Program-made: the position numbers and the translations under genes
The notes under the pieces: generated by a model
What the model saw: the letters and a program-made list of their open reading frames with translations, nothing else
Databases searched by the model: none
What the model was told of the DNA's origin: nothing
Shown here: positions 29,386 to 38,448 of the stretch, piece after piece
Position numbering within the stretch: position 1 is the first letter of the stretch
Layout of the letters: each line of letters opens with the position of its first letter
Source of the DNA: Microbacterium trichothecenolyticum
Lineage (GTDB): Bacteria; Actinomycetota; Actinomycetes; Actinomycetales; Microbacteriaceae
DNA: 64,000 bases
Assembly: GCF_000956465.1 (NCBI RefSeq)
Contig: NZ_JYJA01000031.1
Coordinates: forward strand, 1 to 64,000
Direction: 5' to 3'

Positions 29386-29709
29386 TCAGGTGTCGAGCGA
29401 GAGCTCCTCGGGGAGGTGGAAATCGCGGCGCGAGAGCTCTTCGACGTTGACGTCCTTGAACGTCAGCACGCGCACGGCCTTCACGAAGCGATCGGCGCGG
29501 TAGATGTCCCAGACCCAGACGTCGGACATCGAGATCTCGAAGTAGAAATCGTGCTCGGTGTCGCGGCGCACGACGTTGACCTCGTTCGCGAGGTAAAAAC
29601 GCCGCTCCGTCTCGATCACGTACTGGAACTGCGAGACGACATCGCGGTACTCGCGGTACAGAGCGAGTTCGAGCTCGCGGTCGTAGTCTTCGAAGACCTC
29701 GTCATCCAT
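29386..29709 (-). CDS. DUF2469 family protein
   Basis: 107 residues, highly acidic N-terminus with DEVFEDYDRELELALYREYRDVV, then FYLANEVNVV and SDVWVWDIYRADRFVK. The family is confined to actinobacteria, is conserved next to rnhB and yraN, and has no known function. A TAGGAT -10 box lies 9 bases before the ATG, so the leader would be only 2-3 bases. Confidence 0.88.
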   Translation of the reverse strand: MDDEVFEDYDRELELALYREYRDVVSQFQYVIETERRFYLANEVNVVRRDTEHDFYFEISMSDVWVWDIYRADRFVKAVRVLTFKDVNVEELSRRDFHLPEELSLDT

Positions 29710-29718
29710 GGTGAATCC

Positions 29719-29724
29719 ATCCTA
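29719..29724 (-). promoter_or_regulatory. -10 box, near-leaderless DUF2469 mRNA
   Basis: Minus-strand TAGGAT is 9 bases before the ATG. The transcript would start two or three bases upstream of the start codon. Confidence 0.4.
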
Positions 29725-29770
29725 TGGGCGCGGGCGGGCGCGGCGACCCGCATGCGCGTGTGGCGAACGT

Positions 29771-30430
29771 TCAGAAGAGCGTGGGCGCCTCGCCGATCGA
29801 CCACGAGGCCCGGTGGTGCCGGCTGATGCCATGCGTGCGGATGGCTTGACGGTGGTCGGGGCTGGCGTAGCCCTTGTTGCGGGCCCAGTTGTATGCGGGG
29901 AGCTCGTCGTGCAGTTCGGTCATGAGACGGTCACGCGCGACCTTCGCGATGACGGATGCCGCGGCCGCCGAGGCGCAGTCGCGGTCGGCTTTGATCACCG
30001 GACGCACCGTGAGCCCCCACTCGCCGGCGGGACGGATGTAGTCGTAGTTGCCGTCGAGGATGACGATGGCGTCCTCCGGCACGACGCCGTGCGCGCGGAG
30101 ATCCGCGATTGCACGGATCGAGGCGAGCCCGAGGGCGCGCATGATCCCGATCTCGTCGATCTCCTCGGAGCTCGCCCATCCGACGGCGCTGGCGGCGACC
30201 CAGGTGGCCGCGCGTGCCGCGACATCAGCGCGCTTCGGCTCCGGAACGAGCTTCGAGTCGCGCAACCCCTGCGGAATGCGCTTGCGCGATCGCGGGGCGT
30301 CCACGACCGCCGCGCCGACCGCGACCGGCCCGGCCAGCGCCCCTCGCCCCACCTCGTCGCATGCGATGACGAGCGCGTGCTCCCGCAGGAGCCGGCGCTC
30401 GAGCGTGAGACGGGGCTCGGCGACGGTCAC
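29771..30430 (-). CDS. rnhB: Ribonuclease HII
   Basis: 219 residues from GTG at 30430. It nicks RNA-DNA hybrids and excises misincorporated ribonucleotides. D25 and E26 in ACDEVGRGALAGP start the DEDD active site; VILDGNYDYI and KADRDCASAAAASVIAKVARD supply the remaining acidic residues. The start overlaps the lepB stop (GTGA), giving the conserved lepB-rnhB coupling. Confidence 0.94.
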   Translation of the reverse strand: MTVAEPRLTLERRLLREHALVIACDEVGRGALAGPVAVGAAVVDAPRSRKRIPQGLRDSKLVPEPKRADVAARAATWVAASAVGWASSEEIDEIGIMRALGLASIRAIADLRAHGVVPEDAIVILDGNYDYIRPAGEWGLTVRPVIKADRDCASAAAASVIAKVARDRLMTELHDELPAYNWARNKGYASPDHRQAIRTHGISRHHRASWSIGEAPTLF

Positions 30431-31203
30431 TTCCCGCCGCCCTCCGGCTCCGCGTCGGGAACCCCGGCGAACACGTCGTGGTGGAAGTCCAGCAGTCCGA
30501 ACCGGTCGAACGGCCACGTCACGAGGAACGCACGGCCCACGAGGTTGTCGATGGGCACGAAGCCCTTGCCTGGCTGATCGGTGTTGTACCGCGAGTCCTT
30601 GGATCGGTAACGGTTGTCACCGAGCACCCAGAGGCTGCCCTCGGGAACCGTGACGTCGAAGGGATCACCCGAGGCCGCGGTCTCCCCCGCCGGCAGCTTG
30701 AGGTACGCGCTCTCGTCGATCGGCACGTCGTTGACGGTGATCTGCCCGATGGCGTTGCAGCACACGACGTGGTCGCCGGGGACGCCGATGATGCGCTTCA
30801 CGAGGTGGTCGTCGCTGTCGGGCGCCGCGAGTCCGACGAGCGACAGCACCCACTCGACGCCCTCGACGATCGGAGGACGCGCGGGTGCCGTGCTGGGCGG
30901 GAGCCATCCGCCCGGATCCTGGAACACCACGATGTCGCCGCGCTCGTAGCCGCCGAAGCGCGGCGTGATCTCGTCGACGAGGATGCGGTCCTTGACATGG
31001 AGGGTGTCCTCCATCGACCCCGAGGGGATGTAGAACGACCGCACCAGGAAGGTCTTGACCACGAGCGAGACGAGCACTGCGATCAGGATGATCACGACGA
31101 CGTCGCGCACGAACACCAGCCAGCCCCGACGACGCGGCTGAATGGTCGCGGCGGGCTCGGGCCCGGGCGCCGGCTCGGCCGGAGCCGACTTCTCGGTCGT
31201 CAT
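30427..31203 (-). CDS. lepB: Signal peptidase I
   Basis: 258 residues. A Pro/Ala-rich cytoplasmic start is followed by one transmembrane helix (about 29-53) and the extracytoplasmic catalytic domain. The serine is S63 in IPSGSMEDTL and the general base lysine is K136 in HLVKRIIGVPGD; the GDNRYRSKDSR box is also present. It removes signal peptides from secreted proteins. It lies downstream of rplS beyond a strong terminator and has AAGGAA before its ATG, so it probably uses its own promoter. Confidence 0.95.
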   Translation of the reverse strand: MTTEKSAPAEPAPGPEPAATIQPRRRGWLVFVRDVVVIILIAVLVSLVVKTFLVRSFYIPSGSMEDTLHVKDRILVDEITPRFGGYERGDIVVFQDPGGWLPPSTAPARPPIVEGVEWVLSLVGLAAPDSDDHLVKRIIGVPGDHVVCCNAIGQITVNDVPIDESAYLKLPAGETAASGDPFDVTVPEGSLWVLGDNRYRSKDSRYNTDQPGKGFVPIDNLVGRAFLVTWPFDRFGLLDFHHDVFAGVPDAEPEGGGK

Positions 31204-31279
31204 GAGTTCCTTCGCGGGCGCCGACGGTCGCGGCGACCCGCCTTCAAGGGTCGCACACTCCGGCCCTTCCGGAGTACGG

Positions 31280-31314
31280 ACGAAGCCCCGGACCTGGTCG
31301 GTCCGGGGCTTCGT
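31280..31314 (-). terminator. Terminator after rplS
   Basis: A 15-bp perfect stem (acgaagccccggacc and its complement) has a 5-base loop. It lies 21 bases past the rplS stop on the minus strand. The following T content is weak. Confidence 0.7.
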
Positions 31315-31335
31315 GACAGCGCTGCGGGGAGAGCG

Positions 31336-31686
31336 TCAGTTGCTCTCGCGCTTCTCCTTGATCTTGGCCTTCTTGCCGCGGAGGTTGCGCAGGTAGTACA
31401 GCTTCGCGCGACGCACGTCACCGCGGGTCACGACCTCGATGTGGTCGATGACCGGGGAGTGCACCGGGAAGGTGCGCTCGACGCCGACCTGGAAGCTGAT
31501 CTTGCGGACCGTGAAGGTCTCGCGAACGCCATCGCCGGAGCGGCCGATGACGACGCCCTGGAAGACCTGGATACGCGAGCGGTTGCCCTCGGTGATGTTG
31601 ACGTGCACCTTCACGGTGTCGCCGGCGTTGAAGGCGGGGATGTCGGAGCGGAGTGAAGCCGCGTCGACGGCGTCGAGGATCTGCAT
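31336..31686 (-). CDS. rplS: 50S ribosomal protein L19
   Basis: 116 residues, full length, with [23 protein letters not shown] near the start and [20 protein letters not shown] at the end. The ATG at 31686 follows a GAGAGAGA ribosome-binding stretch. In most bacteria rplS is directly downstream of trmD. Here it is separated from trmD by about 9 kb holding map, a second glgX and the nirBD operon. Confidence 0.97.
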   Translation of the reverse strand: MQILDAVDAASLRSDIPAFNAGDTVKVHVNITEGNRSRIQVFQGVVIGRSGDGVRETFTVRKISFQVGVERTFPVHSPVIDHIEVVTRGDVRRAKLYYLRNLRGKKAKIKEKRESN

Positions 31687-31854
31687 GATCGTCTCTCTCT
31701 GCGGCCGCCACAGGTCGACCGCGGGAAGGATGGTAAAGGACTGAGCGTGCCGCAGGCCTTCGGCGTGACGCCGTTCAGCTGGTTCCCCTGAGGCAGAACC
31801 GGTCAGGGCACAAACAGCCATTCTGCCATGGATGCCGCACCCGGCCAAACCGCG

Positions 31855-32349
31855 TCAGCTCGCGGGTGGAGTCTGCTTCTCCGAGATGACGATGACCTCG
31901 CGCCGAGCCGCCTCCGGCGCGTCGGCTTCTGCGGGGATGTACGCGACGCCCTCGGACGTGTGCAGGACGAATCGCGAGGGCCGCGCCTCGCTCCACAGCT
32001 GCCACAGCTCGAGCCAGAAGAGCCCGACGCCCGCGAGGATCGCCACCACCATGACGGGCGCCCACCACGCCTCGGCGAACAAGCCCAGCGAGATGACGAG
32101 GAGGTGCCACACGGTGAACCCGAGGACGTCCCACCAGGAGACGGCGCGGTGAGCCCGCACCGTTCCGCGCGCCCGCACCAGCACCGTGAGGAGCAACTGC
32201 CACAGGAAGACGCCAGGGATGGCGAGGAACAGCACCCAGAGGAACGCCCAGCCCCCTGCGTTGAACACGGCCCATCCGACCAGGAGCCACAGCGGCAGCA
32301 GGAAGGCGGACGGGATCAGCCAGCCGAAGAATGCGCGACGCAGCCACAT
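31855..32349 (-). CDS. Hypothetical four-helix membrane protein
   Basis: 164 residues, not recognised. Four hydrophobic segments are visible: about 8-28, 30-52, 70-92 and 96-120. They are Trp- and Leu-rich (GWAFLWVLFLAIPGVFLW), followed by a soluble C-terminal tail with SEGVAYIPAEADAPEAARREVIVISE. It is divergent from map, with 119 bases between. A TAGCAT -10 box 7 bases before the ATG supports this start. A role cannot be inferred. Confidence 0.75.
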   Translation of the reverse strand: MWLRRAFFGWLIPSAFLLPLWLLVGWAVFNAGGWAFLWVLFLAIPGVFLWQLLLTVLVRARGTVRAHRAVSWWDVLGFTVWHLLVISLGLFAEAWWAPVMVVAILAGVGLFWLELWQLWSEARPSRFVLHTSEGVAYIPAEADAPEAARREVIVISEKQTPPAS

Positions 32350-32356
32350 GCCACCG

Positions 32357-32362
32357 ATGCTA
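32357..32362 (-). promoter_or_regulatory. -10 box for leaderless membrane-protein mRNA
   Basis: Minus-strand TAGCAT is 7 bases before the ATG at 32349. Confidence 0.5.
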
Positions 32363-32468
32363 CGCCCGCACACGACCCCCGTGGTCCGCTTCCGCGCGCC
32401 GCGGAGCATCCTCCCAGCCCGGTGCCGACGGGTCAGACAGAATGGAGGGGAACGAGAGGATCCCCCAC

Positions 32469-33251
32469 ATGATCGAGTTGCGCACGCCTGCCGAGATCGA
32501 GGCGATGAAGCCCGCAGGGCGATTCGTCGCCGAGACGCTCGCGACGCTGCGCGACGACACGAAGGTGGGCACCAACCTCCTCGCCATCGACCGCCGCGCG
32601 CACGAGCTGATCCGCCGCGCGGGCGCCGAGTCGTGCTACATCGACTACCACCCCTCGTTCGGCGCCCGGCCGTTCGGCAAGGTGATCTGCACTTCCGTCA
32701 ACGACGCGGTGCTCCACGGTCTCCCCTTCGACTACGCACTGCGCGACGGCGACCTGGTCTCGCTCGACTTCGCCGTCTCGATCGACGGCTGGGTCGCCGA
32801 CTCCGCCGTGTCGTTCGTCGTGGGCACGCCGCGCGACGAGGATCTCTCCCTCATCGCCACCACCGAGCGCGCACTGGATGCCGCGATCGCCGCGGCGACC
32901 GTCGGCAACCGCATCGGCGACATCTCGGCGGCGATCGCCGAAGTCGCCCACGGCGACGGCTACTCGATCAACACCGACTTCGGCGGCCACGGGGTCGGGC
33001 GGGAGATGCACGGCGACCCCCACGTGGCGAACGACGGCAAGGCCGGACGCGGCTACCCTCTGCGCGCGGGCCTCGTCCTGGCCCTCGAGCCGTGGTTCCT
33101 CCAGACCACCGACGAGCTGGTGACCGACCCCGACGGCTGGACCCTGCGATCGGCTGACGGGTCGCGCGGCGCGCACTCCGAGCACACCGTGGCGATCACC
33201 GAGGGCGGTCCCATCGTCCTCACCGATCGCTCATGGCTCGGCGTGAACTGA
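32469..33251 (+). CDS. map: Methionine aminopeptidase, type I
   Basis: 260 residues. It removes the initiator methionine from new proteins. The two-metal site is complete: D100 in LVSLDFAV, D111 in WVADSAV, H174 in GGHGVGREMH, E207 in LALEPW and E238 in HSEHTVAIT; H83 in VLHGLP is the substrate-binding histidine. There is no N-terminal zinc-finger or SH3 extension, so it is the short type Ia or Ic form. GAGAGG lies upstream of the ATG. It converges on the second glgX with a 22-base gap. Confidence 0.95.
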   Translation: MIELRTPAEIEAMKPAGRFVAETLATLRDDTKVGTNLLAIDRRAHELIRRAGAESCYIDYHPSFGARPFGKVICTSVNDAVLHGLPFDYALRDGDLVSLDFAVSIDGWVADSAVSFVVGTPRDEDLSLIATTERALDAAIAAATVGNRIGDISAAIAEVAHGDGYSINTDFGGHGVGREMHGDPHVANDGKAGRGYPLRAGLVLALEPWFLQTTDELVTDPDGWTLRSADGSRGAHSEHTVAITEGGPIVLTDRSWLGVN

Positions 33252-33273
33252 CGCGCAGAACGCGCGCTTGCGG

Positions 33274-35478
33274 TCAGGTGCGCATCTCCGCGCTCGGGGC
33301 GTGCGCGGGAGACGTCGTTGGCGTGAGCGCCGCGAGCGACGCCGCGACCGAGTGATCCGCCGCCGCCTCTGCGCGGGGGTGCTCGCACAGCACGATCAGC
33401 GACTTCGCGGCCAGGCGGAGCACGTCGCCCGGCTTGACGATGGCGGAGTCCGCGCGCTCGCCGGCGGTGTCGACGAACACCTCCCAGTCCGGGCTGTTCT
33501 CGACGACCGGGATGTGGAAGTCGATGATGTCGTCGCCGGCGTTGAACAGCACGATGAAGTGCCGGTCGCGGATCTCGTCGCCGCGGCGGTCGCGCTCGCG
33601 GATCCCCCCGCCGTTCAGGAACACGCCGATCGCGCGCCCGAAGCCCGAGTCCCAGTCCTCCGGCTGCATGAGGGTGCCGTCGGGACGCAGCCAGGCGATG
33701 TCCGCCAGCGCCCGGCCGACCTCCCGGCGGACGGGGCGGCCCTCGAAGAACCGGCGACGACGAAACGTCGGGTGGTCGCGCCGCAGCCGCGCCAGCGCGG
33801 CGGTGAACTCCAGCAGCGGCATGTCCGCGGCATCCCAGTCCACCCACGTGGTCTCGTTGTCCTGCGCGTAGCCGTTGTTGTTGCCGCGCTGGGTGCGTCC
33901 GATCTCGTCGCCGTGCAGCAGCATGGGCACGCCCTGGCTGAGCAGCAGGGTCGCGATGAAGTTGCGCTGCTGTCGGGCGCGCAGCGTCAGCACCGCGGGA
34001 TCGTCGGTCGGCCCCTCGACGCCGAAGTTCGACGAGCGGTTGTCGTCGGCGCCGTCGCGTCCGTCCTCGCCGTTGGCGTCGTTGTGCTTGTCGTTGTACG
34101 ACACGAGATCGCGCAGCGTGAAGCCGTCGTGGGCGGTGACGAAGTTGACGGATGCCACGGGCCGGCGTCCGGAGTGCTCGTAGAGGTCTGCCGACCCGGT
34201 GAGCCGTGAGGCGAACTCGCCGAGCGCCTGCGGCTCGCCGCGCCAGAAGTCGCGCACCGTGTCGCGGTACTTGCCGTTCCACTCCGTCCACTGCGGCGGG
34301 AAGTTGCCGACCTGGTAACCGCCGGGGCCGACGTCCCACGGCTCGGCGATGAGCTTCGCCTGCGACACCACCGGATCCTGCTGCACCAGCTCGAAGAACG
34401 CCGACAGACGGTCGACGTCGTAGAACTCGCGCGCGAGCGCCGACGCGAGGTCGAAGCGGAATCCGTCGACGTGCATGTCGAGCACCCAGTAGCGCAGCGA
34501 GTCCATGATCAGCTGCAGCGAGTGGGGATTGCGCACGTTGAGGCTGTTCCCCGTGCCCGTGTAGTCCGTGTAGAACCGCTTGTCGTCGTCTTCGAGCTTG
34601 TAGTAGGCGGCGTTGTCGATGCCGCGCATCGAGAGCGTTGGGCCCAGGTGGTTGCCCTCGGCCGTGTGGTTGTAGACCACATCGAGGATCACTTCGATGC
34701 CGGCCGCGTGCAGCGCCCGGACCATGCCCTTGAACTCCTGCACCTGCTGACCGCGGTGACCGGTCGCGGAGTACGCGTTGTGCGGGGCGAAGTAGGAGAT
34801 CGTGTTGTAGCCCCAGTAGTTCGACAGCCCCTTGTCCTGCAGGATCGCATCGTCGACGAACTGGTGGACGGGCATGAGCTCGATCGCCGTAACCCCCACC
34901 TTGAGCAGGTGCTCGATGATCGCAGGGTGGGCGATCGCGCTGTAGGAGCCCCGCATCTCCTCCGGGATGGCAGGGTGCCGCTGCGTGAGCCCGCGTACAT
35001 GGGCCTCGTAGACGAGGGTCTCGGAGTACGGCGTCCGCGGACGCCGGTCGCCCGCCCAATCGAAGAAGGGATTGACGACGACGCCCTTCATCATGTCGGC
35101 GGCGGAGTCCTCGTCATTGCGCGAATCCGGGTCGCCGAAGGTGTAGCCGTACACGGGCTGCCCCCACCGGATGCTGCCCTCCACCGCCTTCGCGTAGGGA
35201 TCCAGGAGCAGCTTCGCGGGGTTGAACCGCAACCCGTTCGCGGGGTCGTACGGGCCGTGCACGCGGTAGCCGTAGCGCTGACCGGGCTGGATGTTCGGAA
35301 CGTAGGCGTGCCAGACGTAGGCGTCGACCTCGACGAGATCGACGCGCGTCTCCGCGCCGCGCTCTCCGAACAGGCACAGCTCGACCCGCTCCGCCCCCTC
35401 GCTGAACAGCGCGAAGTTCGTCCCGCTCCCGTCGAACGTCGCTCCGAGCGGATATGCCGATCCCGGCCAGGTGTGCAC
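33274..35478 (-). CDS. glgX: Glycogen debranching enzyme GlgX, second copy
   Basis: 734 residues, GH13_11-like. An N-terminal CBM48 (YPLGATFDGSGTNFALFSEGAE) is followed by the catalytic barrel: D343 in DGFRFDLASA, E379 in IAEPWDVG and D451 in TAHDGF. It is longer than the copy at 7028-9112 and closer to canonical GlgX/TreX. Having it outside the glgE-glgB cluster suggests a separate regulation or chain-length specificity. The start is GTG preceded by AAGGAGA; a TAAGGT -10 box at 35508-35513 (minus) gives a short leader. It is divergent from nirB. Confidence 0.93.
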   Translation of the reverse strand: MHTWPGSAYPLGATFDGSGTNFALFSEGAERVELCLFGERGAETRVDLVEVDAYVWHAYVPNIQPGQRYGYRVHGPYDPANGLRFNPAKLLLDPYAKAVEGSIRWGQPVYGYTFGDPDSRNDEDSAADMMKGVVVNPFFDWAGDRRPRTPYSETLVYEAHVRGLTQRHPAIPEEMRGSYSAIAHPAIIEHLLKVGVTAIELMPVHQFVDDAILQDKGLSNYWGYNTISYFAPHNAYSATGHRGQQVQEFKGMVRALHAAGIEVILDVVYNHTAEGNHLGPTLSMRGIDNAAYYKLEDDDKRFYTDYTGTGNSLNVRNPHSLQLIMDSLRYWVLDMHVDGFRFDLASALAREFYDVDRLSAFFELVQQDPVVSQAKLIAEPWDVGPGGYQVGNFPPQWTEWNGKYRDTVRDFWRGEPQALGEFASRLTGSADLYEHSGRRPVASVNFVTAHDGFTLRDLVSYNDKHNDANGEDGRDGADDNRSSNFGVEGPTDDPAVLTLRARQQRNFIATLLLSQGVPMLLHGDEIGRTQRGNNNGYAQDNETTWVDWDAADMPLLEFTAALARLRRDHPTFRRRRFFEGRPVRREVGRALADIAWLRPDGTLMQPEDWDSGFGRAIGVFLNGGGIRERDRRGDEIRDRHFIVLFNAGDDIIDFHIPVVENSPDWEVFVDTAGERADSAIVKPGDVLRLAAKSLIVLCEHPRAEAAADHSVAASLAALTPTTSPAHAPSAEMRT

Positions 35479-35790
35479 GAATCTTCTCCTTGCCGTCGGG
35501 TCGGTACACCTTATCGGAGCAGGATCGCCGAACCCTGGAGCTCACGCGTCCAGCGATCTCGCCGACCGCCCGCGGGAAGCCGTCGAGCGTCGGAACGGCG
35601 GAGCGAGCAGCTCGCAGGAGACCGCCCCGCGCGCTCGCGCGCGGCGCAGCATCCATTCCGCTCTTCTCACTTCCTCGCGCCGGGCGGTGTGATCGAAACG
35701 TTCGCTCGGGGTAACCGCGCGTGGTCCGACGGTGAAACACCGCGCTCGTAGCGTCAGCTTCACCGAGACGTCCGCCCCCGAGGAGGAGCC
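35479..35790. promoter_or_regulatory. Divergent control region glgX2 / nirB
   Basis: 312 bases with no supported gene. On the minus side it holds the glgX2 -10 box (35508-35513). On the plus side it holds the conserved nirB control block (35689-35754) and an AGGAGG ribosome binding site (35781-35786). The middle 170 bases hold nothing I can assign. Confidence 0.5.
35689..35754 (+). promoter_or_regulatory. nirB operator-promoter block shared with narK
   Basis: The order is GTGATCGA, 14 bases, GTAACCGCGCG, 12 bases, GAAACACCGCG, 4 bases, then TAGCGT as the -10 box. Every spacing equals that in front of narK at 41616-41681. Read on the minus strand, five-base units GTTAC, CGAAC and ATCAC are spaced 11 bp apart, the geometry of GlnR half-sites. 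Likely binders are GlnR and/or the NnaR-like protein encoded at 39610-40746. Confidence 0.65.
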
Positions 35791-38448
35791 ATGGCCCACC
35801 GCGACCGTGTCAACAGCCGGAAACACGACGCTGACGCTGATGCAACATCGCCGGCGTACGGTGACGGCATGAACGAGACCCCTGCCCTCGGCACCCACGT
35901 GGTGATCGTCGGCGCGGGCATGGTCGCGCACCGCTTCGTCGAGAGCCTGCTGAGCCGGGCGGGCGACGAGTGGCGCATCACGCTCATCGGCGAGGAGGGG
36001 CGTCACCCCTACGATCGGGTCGGCCTCACCGGATTCTTCGCCGGCGTCTCACCCGAAGACCTCGAGCTCGAGCGCGCGGTGCTCGACGACGAGCGCGTGC
36101 GGTTCCTCCGCGGCGAGGCCGTCACCCGCATCGACCGCGCCGCGCGCCGCGTCACGACCCGCAGCGGCACCAGCGTCGCCTACGACCGACTCGTCCTCGC
36201 GACCGGCTCGTACGCCGCACGCCTCTCGGTCGACGGCTTCGGGCTCGAGGGGTGCTTCGTCTACCGCACCCTCGACGACGTCGAGAAGCTCGAGCAGTTC
36301 GTCGAGCGCCGCTCGGCCGAGCTCGGGCGTCCGCTCGTGGGCACGGTGATCGGCGGCGGACTCCTCGGGCTCGAGGCCGCAGGCGCCCTCCAGGGCCTCG
36401 ACGTCGACTGCACGGTGGTGCAGTCCTCCGATCGGCTCATGTCAGCGCAACTGGACCTGCCCGCCGGCAACGCGCTGCGCCGTCTCATCGAGTCGCGCGG
36501 CATCACGGTCAAGACCGAGGCCGTCACCACCCGGCTCGATCCCGATCGCTCGGGGCAGGTCACCGGCCTGGAGTTCCGGGACGGCACCTATGCCCGCACG
36601 GACGTCGTGGTGTTCACCGTCGGCGTGCGCCCGCGCGACGAGCTGGCGCGGGGCGCCGGGCTCGACGTGCACCCCCGCGGCGGCGTGCTGATCGACGCCG
36701 GCTGTCAGACCTCCGACCCCCGAGTGCTGGCGATCGGGGAGGTCGCCAACTTCGACGGAATGTGCGTCGGCCTCGTCGCTCCCGGCTATGCGATGGCCGA
36801 GGTCGCCGCGACGCGGCTGCTCGGGGGCGAGGCATCCTTCCCCGGCTACGACCTGTCGACCAAGCTCAAGCTCTCGGGAGTCGATGTGGCCAGCTTCGGC
36901 GACGCCTTCGCCGAGACCCCCGGCGCGCTCGACGTCACCTACGCCGACCCGGTGGCCGGTGTGTACAAGAAGCTCGTGCTGTCGGACGACGCGAAGACGC
37001 TGCTCGGCGGCATCCTCGTCGGCGACGCGTCGGCATACGGGTCGCTCCGCCCGCTCGTCGGAGGCGCGCTCGGCGGTGACCCGGCTGCCTACCTCATGCC
37101 CGAGGGCGGTGTGGCCGCGCCGACCGGCGACCTCCCCGACGAGGCGCTCGTGTGCTCCTGCAACAGCGTCACGGCGGGAGCGATCCGGCACGCGGTGCAC
37201 GAGGAGGGCTGCACGGATGTCGCGGCCATCAAGTCCTGCACGAAGGCCGGGGCCGCGTGCGGTTCCTGCGTGATGATGGTCAAGAAGATCGTCGGCACCG
37301 AGCTCGCCAAGTCCGGAGCGGCGCTCAGCAACGCGATCTGCGAGCACTTCGACATGTCGCGCCGCCAGCTGTTCGACGCCGTGCGGGTGTCGGGTCTCAC
37401 GACGTTCAGCGCCGTCATCGAGCGTTTCGGCACCGGCCGCGGCTGCGACATCTGCAAGCCGGCACTCGCCAGCATCCTGTCGACGCTCGTGCGCGGACAC
37501 GTGCTCGAAGGCGAGAACGCCACCCTGCAGGACACCAACGACCACGTGATGGCGAACCTCCAGAAGGACGGCAGCTACTCGGTGGTGCCCCGCATCCCCG
37601 GCGGCGAGATCACGCCCGAGGGGCTGCTGGTGATCGGCCAGGTCGCGAAGGACTTCGGGCTCTACACGAAGATCACGGGCGGCCAGCGCATCGACATGTT
37701 CGGCGCACGCCTCGAGCAGCTGCCCGAGATCTGGAAGCAGCTCGTGGACGCCGGCTTCGAGTCGGGGCACGCATACGGCAAGTCGCTGCGCACGGTGAAG
37801 TCGTGCGTCGGCTCGACGTGGTGCCGCTACGGCGTGCAGGACTCGGTCGGCATGGCCGTGCAGCTGGAGCTTCGCTACCGCGGTCTGCGCTCGCCGCACA
37901 AGATCAAGCTCGGCGTCTCGGGCTGCGCGCGCGAGTGCGCGGAGGCCCGGGGCAAGGACGTCGGCGTGATCGCCACCGAGGCAGGGTGGAACATGTATGT
38001 CGGCGGCAACGGCGGGTTCACGCCCCGCCACGCGGTGCTGCTCGCCGAGGGGCTCAGCGACGACGAGCTCCTCACGGCGATCGACCGGTTCCTGATGTAC
38101 TACATCTTCACCGCCGACCGCCTGCAGCGTACCGCGCCGTGGTTCGAGGACCTGGACGGCGGGATCGAAGGTCTGCGCGACGTCATCTTCGAGGACGGCC
38201 TCGGCATCTGCGCCGACCTCGACGCCGCGATGGCGGCCCACCTCGACTCGTACGAGGACGAATGGAAGGCGACCCTCGAGGACCCCGAGAAGCTCCGCCG
38301 ATTCGCGTCGTTCGTCAACGCACCGTCGACTCCCGACCCCTCGCTGGCCTACACCGCCGAGCGGGGCCAGCCCCGACCCGCCACCGAGGACGAGCGCGCC
38401 GATTCGCGCGTGCTCATCGCCGGAACGACCCTGGAGGTGCGCCGATGA
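35791..38448 (+). CDS. nirB: Nitrite reductase (NAD(P)H) large subunit NirB
   Basis: 885 residues. It reduces nitrite to ammonium in the cytoplasm. Domains in order: an FAD/NAD(P)-binding pyridine nucleotide-disulfide oxidoreductase (about 30-430); a BFD-like [2Fe-2S] domain with CSCNSV and CGSC (about 450-520); a second CDIC-containing stretch; a ferredoxin-like half; and the siroheme/[4Fe-4S] domain with CVGSTWC and SGCARECAEARGKD. I chose ATG at 35791 because AGGAGG lies 4 bases upstream and the conserved -10 box is 36 bases upstream. An ATG at 35869 (MNETPALG), lacking a ribosome binding site, would match the usual family N-terminus. It is coupled to nirD by ATGA overlap. Confidence 0.95.
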   Translation: MAHRDRVNSRKHDADADATSPAYGDGMNETPALGTHVVIVGAGMVAHRFVESLLSRAGDEWRITLIGEEGRHPYDRVGLTGFFAGVSPEDLELERAVLDDERVRFLRGEAVTRIDRAARRVTTRSGTSVAYDRLVLATGSYAARLSVDGFGLEGCFVYRTLDDVEKLEQFVERRSAELGRPLVGTVIGGGLLGLEAAGALQGLDVDCTVVQSSDRLMSAQLDLPAGNALRRLIESRGITVKTEAVTTRLDPDRSGQVTGLEFRDGTYARTDVVVFTVGVRPRDELARGAGLDVHPRGGVLIDAGCQTSDPRVLAIGEVANFDGMCVGLVAPGYAMAEVAATRLLGGEASFPGYDLSTKLKLSGVDVASFGDAFAETPGALDVTYADPVAGVYKKLVLSDDAKTLLGGILVGDASAYGSLRPLVGGALGGDPAAYLMPEGGVAAPTGDLPDEALVCSCNSVTAGAIRHAVHEEGCTDVAAIKSCTKAGAACGSCVMMVKKIVGTELAKSGAALSNAICEHFDMSRRQLFDAVRVSGLTTFSAVIERFGTGRGCDICKPALASILSTLVRGHVLEGENATLQDTNDHVMANLQKDGSYSVVPRIPGGEITPEGLLVIGQVAKDFGLYTKITGGQRIDMFGARLEQLPEIWKQLVDAGFESGHAYGKSLRTVKSCVGSTWCRYGVQDSVGMAVQLELRYRGLRSPHKIKLGVSGCARECAEARGKDVGVIATEAGWNMYVGGNGGFTPRHAVLLAEGLSDDELLTAIDRFLMYYIFTADRLQRTAPWFEDLDGGIEGLRDVIFEDGLGICADLDAAMAAHLDSYEDEWKATLEDPEKLRRFASFVNAPSTPDPSLAYTAERGQPRPATEDERADSRVLIAGTTLEVRR

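Noticed and set aside
35734..35740. GAAACAC as a -35 box
   Set aside because: It is only about 8-9 bases from the -10 box in nirB and narK, too close for a sigma-70-type -35 element, so an activator site is more likely.
35791..35868. N-terminal extension of NirB as non-coding
   Set aside because: Kept in the gene because AGGAGG stands at the right distance before ATG 35791 and nothing similar precedes ATG 35869; family length nevertheless favours the latter.
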